Part shown: in pieces, positions 27,763 to 33,247 of the stretch
Layout: the number at the start of each line of letters is the position of its first letter
Numbering within the stretch: the first letter of the stretch is position 1
Source of the DNA: Methanobacteriota archaeon
GTDB taxonomy: Archaea > Thermoplasmatota > Thermoplasmata > Thermoplasmatales > Aciduliprofundaceae
Assembly: GCA_013154005.1 (NCBI GenBank)
Contig: JAADDK010000134.1
Location: 1 to 33,247, forward strand
Direction of reading: 5' to 3'
Length of the DNA: 33,247 nucleotides
Made by a program: the position numbers and the translations under genes
Notes under the pieces: generated by a model
What the model was told of the DNA's origin: nothing
The model's database searches: none
What the model saw: the letters and a program-made list of their open reading frames with translations, nothing else

Positions 27763-27808
27763 TGTATGGCTAAAATGGAGAATACGAAAGCACGTTGAAT
27801 CCGCGCCA

Positions 27809-28069
27809 CTATAGCCCGCCCATGCTTGCCATCAGTATTATTATGAGAATCACAAGGAAAATCATCCAGATGTACATATTCATTTTTTTTCTGCGCAGAA
27901 GGGTATTCCATTCATCTTCGCATTTTTTAGAGCAGAACTGCTTGTCTGGCGGTATGGCTATTCCGCAGTTCATGCAGTGCCGGTGCGGCACAATATCTTT
28001 TTTTGATTTGAGGCGGTTTATTTCCACTCTCAATGACTCCACTTCATTTTTAAGGTTATCATCTACCAT
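27809..28069 (-). CDS. Zn-ribbon (DUF2116-like) small membrane protein
   Basis: HRHCMNCGIAIPPDKQFCSKKCEDEWNTLLRRKK followed by a C-terminal TM MYIWMIFLVILIIILMASMGG; N-terminal coiled coil. Confidence 0.85.
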   Translation of the reverse strand: MVDDNLKNEVESLRVEINRLKSKKDIVPHRHCMNCGIAIPPDKQFCSKKCEDEWNTLLRRKKMNMYIWMIFLVILIIILMASMGGL

Positions 28070-28139
28070 ATCTGTGCATGGCTCACCAGATTTATAGTTT
28101 ATGCGACAGTTTTTTATTTATGAATGATGTGTGTGAAAC

Positions 28140-29363
28140 ATGGATGTTTTGAAAACTGTGCCTGCTGCAGGGGCCGAAGAGATGAAACTGCTTAACGCTC
28201 TGGATTTGGTGCTTCTCGCTCTCAGAGGAGATCATGTCATTATAAATTCATTAAGCTTCGACTCGATGTTATATGTAAAACATAATGAGTTCGACATTCC
28301 AAAAAAGCTCCATGTGGTTGGTGCGGGCAAGGCGGCGTGCCCCATGGCGGTTGGCCTTATTCATCTCTTGGGCTCGCGAATTGCGGGAGGCATCATAAAC
28401 ACCAATTACTGCGAGTACGGCCCGATTAACGGAATACGGGTAAATTTAACCGCGCACCCCGTACCCGACGCGCATACGGTAGAAGCGTCCCGGCGTGTGG
28501 TTCGGTATATTGAATCTTTGGATGAGCACGATTTCGTGGTATTTCTGATATCGGGAGGTGCATCTTCCCTGTTAGAAGTGCCGCGCATTCCCCTTGACAG
28601 GTACGTGCGCATTCTCCGCGCTTTGCTTTTGCGGGGTGCGAATATTGAGGAGATTAACCGGGTTCGCATCTTTCTGTCTTCCGTGAAAGGGGGCAAGCTG
28701 CTGGGACGGTTTCGGGGCAGATGTGTTTCACTAATCATATCCGACGTGATGGGTGCTCCATCTCTCGTTGGCTCCGGGCTCACGTATTCGATGCACGTGG
28801 AGCGTGGTGAAGTGCTGAGCATATTCAAAAAGTACGGTGTTAACGAGGATATTCCCTCTGATGATTCTGCACCGAGGGGCACATGCGAGAATTTCGTGCT
28901 TGCCGATAACGCATTTGCGAGAAAACTGCTTGCCTCGCAGCTCTCTGCCACGCTGGTGGAAGAGCCCATGGTGGGAGACGTGCGCGAGGTTGCAGAACGC
29001 ATTTTATCGTACTCTGCTCCGGGCATATATGTTTTTGGGGGTGAGCCCACCGTGAACGTGGGCGCGGCGCAGGGTAAGGGTGGTCGAAATCAGGAGCTGG
29101 CCCTGAGAGTGGCCATGGGTATCGAGGGCACAGATACGGTCTTTGTGTCCCTCGGCACTGACGGCGTGGACGGACCCACCGATGCGGCCGGCGCGATGGT
29201 AAACGGAGACACGGCGAAAAAACTAAGAGACGCAGGCATAGATTTAGAGGAGGTATTGAAAATGCATGACTCTTACACTGCGCTTGGCCGGGTGGGTGCC
29301 CGAATACATACGGGATACACGGGTACGAATGTTGCTGATTTGATGATTTTGCGTAAAATTTGA
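28140..29363 (+). CDS. Glycerate 2-kinase (GckA/DUF4147, MOFRL family)
   Basis: VVGAGKAACPMAVGLI...VFLISGGASSLLEVP...EINRVRIFLSSVKGGKLLGRF...ISDVMGAPSLVGSGLT...FGGEPTVNV...GKGGRNQELALRVA...SLGTDGVDGPTDAAGA. Confidence 0.94.
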   Translation: MDVLKTVPAAGAEEMKLLNALDLVLLALRGDHVIINSLSFDSMLYVKHNEFDIPKKLHVVGAGKAACPMAVGLIHLLGSRIAGGIINTNYCEYGPINGIRVNLTAHPVPDAHTVEASRRVVRYIESLDEHDFVVFLISGGASSLLEVPRIPLDRYVRILRALLLRGANIEEINRVRIFLSSVKGGKLLGRFRGRCVSLIISDVMGAPSLVGSGLTYSMHVERGEVLSIFKKYGVNEDIPSDDSAPRGTCENFVLADNAFARKLLASQLSATLVEEPMVGDVREVAERILSYSAPGIYVFGGEPTVNVGAAQGKGGRNQELALRVAMGIEGTDTVFVSLGTDGVDGPTDAAGAMVNGDTAKKLRDAGIDLEEVLKMHDSYTALGRVGARIHTGYTGTNVADLMILRKI

Positions 29364-29421
29364 GCTGAACATGGCATGAATTGCCGAAACCTTAAAATAT
29401 GGATAACTCAATTATTAGGGT

Positions 29422-30612
29422 ATGAAAGAGTACACCGAGTACATTCTGGGACTGGATGTGGCAGCAGTTATTTCCACGATTATAATTTTCCTGTTTGGTA
29501 ACCTGCAGGCGCAATCTGCGTTTATGCTGGCCACGCAGCTTATATTTGTGCTTTCCACGCTTGCGCTAGCGCTCACGTTTCTGTACTATGTGCAGGTGGG
29601 CTCCAATAACCAGCTTCTGATTCCTGGACTGGTGATATTCGGTATAGGCGCGGCGATAACGTTTTTCAGCTGGTTTATTGGGGGCCTGGTGGCTCTGGCG
29701 GCGCTGTTGCTTTTGCTGATGATTAAAAATATCGATGCAAAAGAGAGGATGGGATTGTTTATCACATACGGCGGTTTTGCAATTCTTGCAGTGATGCCAC
29801 CTGTAGCAGCGCTTTTATCTTTGAGTTTCGGCATGTCTGATATCATACTCATCATTGTGGGGCTTGCACTGATCATTGTTGGCATAATATTCACTTTAAA
29901 AGTTCGCAAGTCTGTGGAAGTCATAAATATAGGCTTTATATTTCTCACGCTGGCGTTTCTTTTCATAGCTCCCGCCCATGAGCTGCTGGGCATACACGCC
30001 AATGGGGGATACGGTGTGTATGACGAATCCATAGTGTTCTCTGCCACGGTGACGTTTTTCATATTTTTCTCAAATCTTGTGCTGTATCTCTGGCATGAGA
30101 AGAATGTGCTTCGAGATATTGAGCTGGGTTACAAGTTTCTCAAGAAAGGCAAATATTCGGAGGCTTATGCACATTTTCAGAAAGCGTATAAGGATTTTCC
30201 AGATGATGAGCGTGTTCTAAATGGACTTGGTCTATCACTTATGAAGATGGGTAAATATAACGAAAGTGAAGAGTATCTTCGCAAGCTTACGCGGCTGTAC
30301 GCGGGAAATAACACGTATCTTACCAATCTTGGAAATCTGTATTTCCGCAGCGGGCGCATAGATAAAGCCATCGAGACGTATCAGAAGGTGCTTGAGCGAG
30401 AGCCTAATTTTTACAATGCCCTTAATAATCTTGCCCGGTGCTATATGGAGAAGGGTGATTATGAAAAAGCGCGTGAATATCTGGAAAAGGCCATTGCGGT
30501 GGACCAGGATAAGAAGGCTGCAAAGGTAAACTATTATTTCCTTCTCACCGCGCTGGGTATGGGCGATGAAGCTAAAAGATATAAAGCTGAAATTGGTGGG
30601 TTGGTAGAATGA
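29422..30612 (+). CDS. Polytopic membrane protein with C-terminal TPR domain
   Basis: About 7-8 hydrophobic helices, then four TPR-like repeats (KGKYSEAYAHFQKAYKDFPDDERVLNGLGLSLMKMGKYNESEEYLRKL...NLGNLYFRSGRIDKAIETYQKVLEREPNFYNALNNLARCYMEKGDYEKAREYLEKAI). Confidence 0.9.
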   Translation: MKEYTEYILGLDVAAVISTIIIFLFGNLQAQSAFMLATQLIFVLSTLALALTFLYYVQVGSNNQLLIPGLVIFGIGAAITFFSWFIGGLVALAALLLLLMIKNIDAKERMGLFITYGGFAILAVMPPVAALLSLSFGMSDIILIIVGLALIIVGIIFTLKVRKSVEVINIGFIFLTLAFLFIAPAHELLGIHANGGYGVYDESIVFSATVTFFIFFSNLVLYLWHEKNVLRDIELGYKFLKKGKYSEAYAHFQKAYKDFPDDERVLNGLGLSLMKMGKYNESEEYLRKLTRLYAGNNTYLTNLGNLYFRSGRIDKAIETYQKVLEREPNFYNALNNLARCYMEKGDYEKAREYLEKAIAVDQDKKAAKVNYYFLLTALGMGDEAKRYKAEIGGLVE

Positions 30613-33247
30613 TTGATGAATACACAAAACTCCCGTATATCGGTAAAAAACGAGCAAAAAAATTGCAGAGCCACGGCATTGGCTTAGAGGACATAGCCAA
30701 GATGGACGAGCTTACATTGAAAAAGCATATCCCCAGAATCTCCACCTCAAAGTTGAAGGTAATTATCGCGACAGCCCGTGATATTGTGGGGCGTATGTAC
30801 GATATGGAGAAGAAGCTGGATATTGACAGACACAAGGCAAAACTTCTCGCGCTGGCCGGCTATGATGTAGCAAAGGTGGCAAAGGCTCGAAAGAAAGACT
30901 TAATGAAGCTGTTGGATGTGGATGAAAAAGAAGCATTCAGAATAATATTCAAAGCGGCACTTGGTACGGGCGCCAGAAGGCCAGAGGTTAAAGTAAAAAA
31001 AGAGGAAATAGACCGTTCTGGTATACTCTCCAAAGAGGGATTTGTTAATGGATTTGGGAGTGGCTGGGGTGACCTGAAAGTAGAAAGCAAGGTTCATTTT
31101 CATGTGGTTCCGTTTCTTATAGTGGCTGTGCTGATAACTGCGGGCATAGGGATTTCTTTATTTTTTATGAACCCGGGTCTTACCATAGATGGAAATCTCA
31201 GTGACTGGAACTCTGTTGCGGGGTATCACTATGGCAATTTCACATACAAATATAAACTGATTGGGAACACTCTGTATTTTATGATACAGAAAGATAATAT
31301 ATTTTCTACAGATGAGAGTTTTTATGTTGCCGTTGATGATGGGCATGGCGGTTACTGGATGGATGGCATACAGGCACATTATGTTGCAGAGTTTTACGGT
31401 TGGAACAGAACCCTGAGGGGCGCGCATCTCTGGAAATATTCATCAGGGAAACAGCTCTGGAATTTTACGGAGTGCTCGGGAATGCAATATGCAGTGGGTG
31501 ACAGTGGTATAGAGGGAGAGTTAAATCATATATCCTCAAATTCCCGCGTAGTTTTTGTTGAAGAGATACACAGCAATGTGGTTCTAAAAACACCTCCTCT
31601 CTCTGTGGCCGAATCTACGGTACAGGTGGTGGAAAGTACGCCATACGATGTGCTTACCAATGGTTCTGAAATATTAAAAATAAACGTAACGGCTCCTGGG
31701 ACTTTCACTCTGAGTGCTATCACTCTGGATATAAGCGGGGCAAATATGACCAATGGATATGTAACGGTAAATGGAGACCGGTACTCAGGTGTGTTTTCTG
31801 GGGCTCCTGTATTCAAAATCAATGAGAAAATAAAGAATGCTATAGTGTGTGTTTATGGCAATTTTTCTGGAGCTCCAGCAAGCGTGGTAAGTGTCAGGGC
31901 AAAACTCACGGCGAATGGAGTTACTTTTTCATATGTTTACACAGGTGCAAAAATGTACCTGTACAAATCTCCTGAGACTGTGAAAATTGATGGGGCATTT
32001 GGGGACTGGGCTCATCAAAATATTATACCCGATATTATCGGTGACGTTTACGATGCAAATATTGATCTCGTAAATTACTCTCATACATCTGGCTTTAGAG
32101 ATGTTTTCATGCAGGTGCGCGGTGAATTTATGGGCGGTACAGATATTCCATTTATTAGAGAATGGCATTGGAAAGATAGCGACCATGATGGCGTGCCTGA
32201 CAAATTTGATCCATACCCTCATGATTTCAATAATGACGGTATTCCAGACAATGAGAGTTATGTGATAGTGGATGGTAAAAAGTTGCCGGATGTGGACGGC
32301 GATGGCATCCCTGATTATCCATACGGTCCGGATATGTGGCTCAATACCACCATCCCGTCTGATTTTCCAAAGCCATATGCGGGCAGACATGTGAGTGTTT
32401 ATATTGGCCCGCCGCCACCCGTAAAGCCCAAAAGCGGTAATGATACAGCGGAGATTTACTTTGGTGGCAATAATGGGGGGGCGCATCTCTACTGGGTTCC
32501 GTTTCCTGTACAATATAAAATAACCATATCTGGAAGGGATGGGTTGTTCAATGCTTCAGAATATGAATTTGAGTCTGGAAACTGGATTTTCAAGGGATAT
32601 ATCAAAAATATAGCAGCAGGATATCATCGGGTTGAGCTGGCAACAGGTTTGAATATTCCTGCGGGAAGAATGTGGATTACCATATTCAACTGGAACCATG
32701 AGCGTGATATGCCATCGGTGGTGAAGCGTGCAACGAGAAGCACAACGGAAACAAATGTTTTTTATTTTCACGCAGATGTCAATGGAAATCCTGGGAATAT
32801 GAACTGGACCATGGGTAGTACAAGTAAGGAAGTATACATTCCTAATAATTTGGGGAACAAAGGATGGGCAACCTGGAAATATGAAACCGCCTTAACGGAG
32901 CAGTATAACGTTTTAAGTGCTGTGGTGGGAATATATGTTGATATTAATAACACATTTATAAGTAGTAGTAGAAGAAACATAGATTACCTGTATGTGAATC
33001 TCACTGCAGTTAATGGTGTAAATTCGATATTGGTGGCAAATAATACTACGCGAATTACCCAGAACACATATTCATCATCGGGAATGTATCCGTATGTGTT
33101 GAATCCCGTAAATCCCACTGTACCAGAAGGGTATTATCTGGAACTCAATATCACTTTTACCAATACAAATGGACTTGACTCTCTTGGGGTGGAATATAAC
33201 TCGTCTTCTTATCCTTCCAATTTAACAATTACCACAAATACCACCAT
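30609..33247 (+). CDS. Large HhH-TM-surface protein, 3'-truncated by the window end (at least 879 codons); not in supplied ORF track
   Basis: Hand translation from ATG 30609 (ATGA overlap with the TPR gene) shows no stop to 33247. HhH-like MIDEYTKLPYIGKKRAKKLQSHGIGLEDIAKMDELTLKKHI; TM at about 31104-31169; two IDGxxxDW segments; D-x-[ND]-x-D-G-[IV]-P-D repeats; about 20 N-x-S/T sequons. Confidence 0.93.
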   Translation, partial: MIDEYTKLPYIGKKRAKKLQSHGIGLEDIAKMDELTLKKHIPRISTSKLKVIIATARDIVGRMYDMEKKLDIDRHKAKLLALAGYDVAKVAKARKKDLMKLLDVDEKEAFRIIFKAALGTGARRPEVKVKKEEIDRSGILSKEGFVNGFGSGWGDLKVESKVHFHVVPFLIVAVLITAGIGISLFFMNPGLTIDGNLSDWNSVAGYHYGNFTYKYKLIGNTLYFMIQKDNIFSTDESFYVAVDDGHGGYWMDGIQAHYVAEFYGWNRTLRGAHLWKYSSGKQLWNFTECSGMQYAVGDSGIEGELNHISSNSRVVFVEEIHSNVVLKTPPLSVAESTVQVVESTPYDVLTNGSEILKINVTAPGTFTLSAITLDISGANMTNGYVTVNGDRYSGVFSGAPVFKINEKIKNAIVCVYGNFSGAPASVVSVRAKLTANGVTFSYVYTGAKMYLYKSPETVKIDGAFGDWAHQNIIPDIIGDVYDANIDLVNYSHTSGFRDVFMQVRGEFMGGTDIPFIREWHWKDSDHDGVPDKFDPYPHDFNNDGIPDNESYVIVDGKKLPDVDGDGIPDYPYGPDMWLNTTIPSDFPKPYAGRHVSVYIGPPPPVKPKSGNDTAEIYFGGNNGGAHLYWVPFPVQYKITISGRDGLFNASEYEFESGNWIFKGYIKNIAAGYHRVELATGLNIPAGRMWITIFNWNHERDMPSVVKRATRSTTETNVFYFHADVNGNPGNMNWTMGSTSKEVYIPNNLGNKGWATWKYETALTEQYNVLSAVVGIYVDINNTFISSSRRNIDYLYVNLTAVNGVNSILVANNTTRITQNTYSSSGMYPYVLNPVNPTVPEGYYLELNITFTNTNGLDSLGVEYNSSSYPSNLTITTNTT

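Noticed and set aside
28406-29050. 214-aa minus-strand ORF opposite glycerate kinase
   Set aside because: Antisense shadow of a clear kinase gene.
31929-32513. 194-aa minus-strand ORF opposite the large surface protein
   Set aside because: The + strand frame is continuous over 2.6 kb with coherent domains; this is its shadow.
1-33247. CRISPR array, transposon ends, or defence island
   Set aside because: No regularly spaced direct repeats other than the two 57-nt tRNA-linked units; no transposase, Cas or nuclease/toxin genes recognised.

Overview
This is an archaeal chromosomal window. It is euryarchaeal, and a Thermoplasmatota/Aciduliprofundum-like origin is my inference from gene content and order only. 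The core (about 9.85-25.5 kb) is a long plus-strand ribosomal protein operon: L3-L4-L23-L2-S19-L22-S3-L29-Rnp1-S17-L14-L24-S4e-L5-S14-S8-L6-L32e-L19e-L18-S5-L30-L15-SecY-Adk-DUF106-Cmk-Cbf5. S14 (17087..17248) is absent from the supplied ORF track. Upstream are DUF373, MptE-like, DUF504, DUF2085, UMP kinase, MscS, a TldE/PmbA-TldD pair, a minus-strand tRNA-Gln(UUG), DUF2721, YjbQ and a winged-helix regulator. Downstream are an M20 peptidase, a CoaD-DUF84 fusion, a Zn-ribbon membrane protein, a glycerate kinase, a polytopic TPR protein, and a very large ORF that runs off the window end (30609..>33247, also missing from the ORF track). That ORF predicts a cytoplasmic helix-hairpin-helix domain, one TM helix, and a sequon-rich exported region with Ca-binding-like repeats. 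The best leads are: (1) two 57-nt tandem units carrying copies of the tRNA-Gln 5' end, directly upstream of the tRNA and inside a continuous antisense ORF; (2) the translationally coupled TPR-TM / HhH-TM-surface protein pair; (3) a candidate pseudoknot in the L3 leader; (4) the S3/L29 gene overlap; (5) the CoaD-DUF84 fusion. No CRISPR array, transposase, rRNA or intact integrase was seen.
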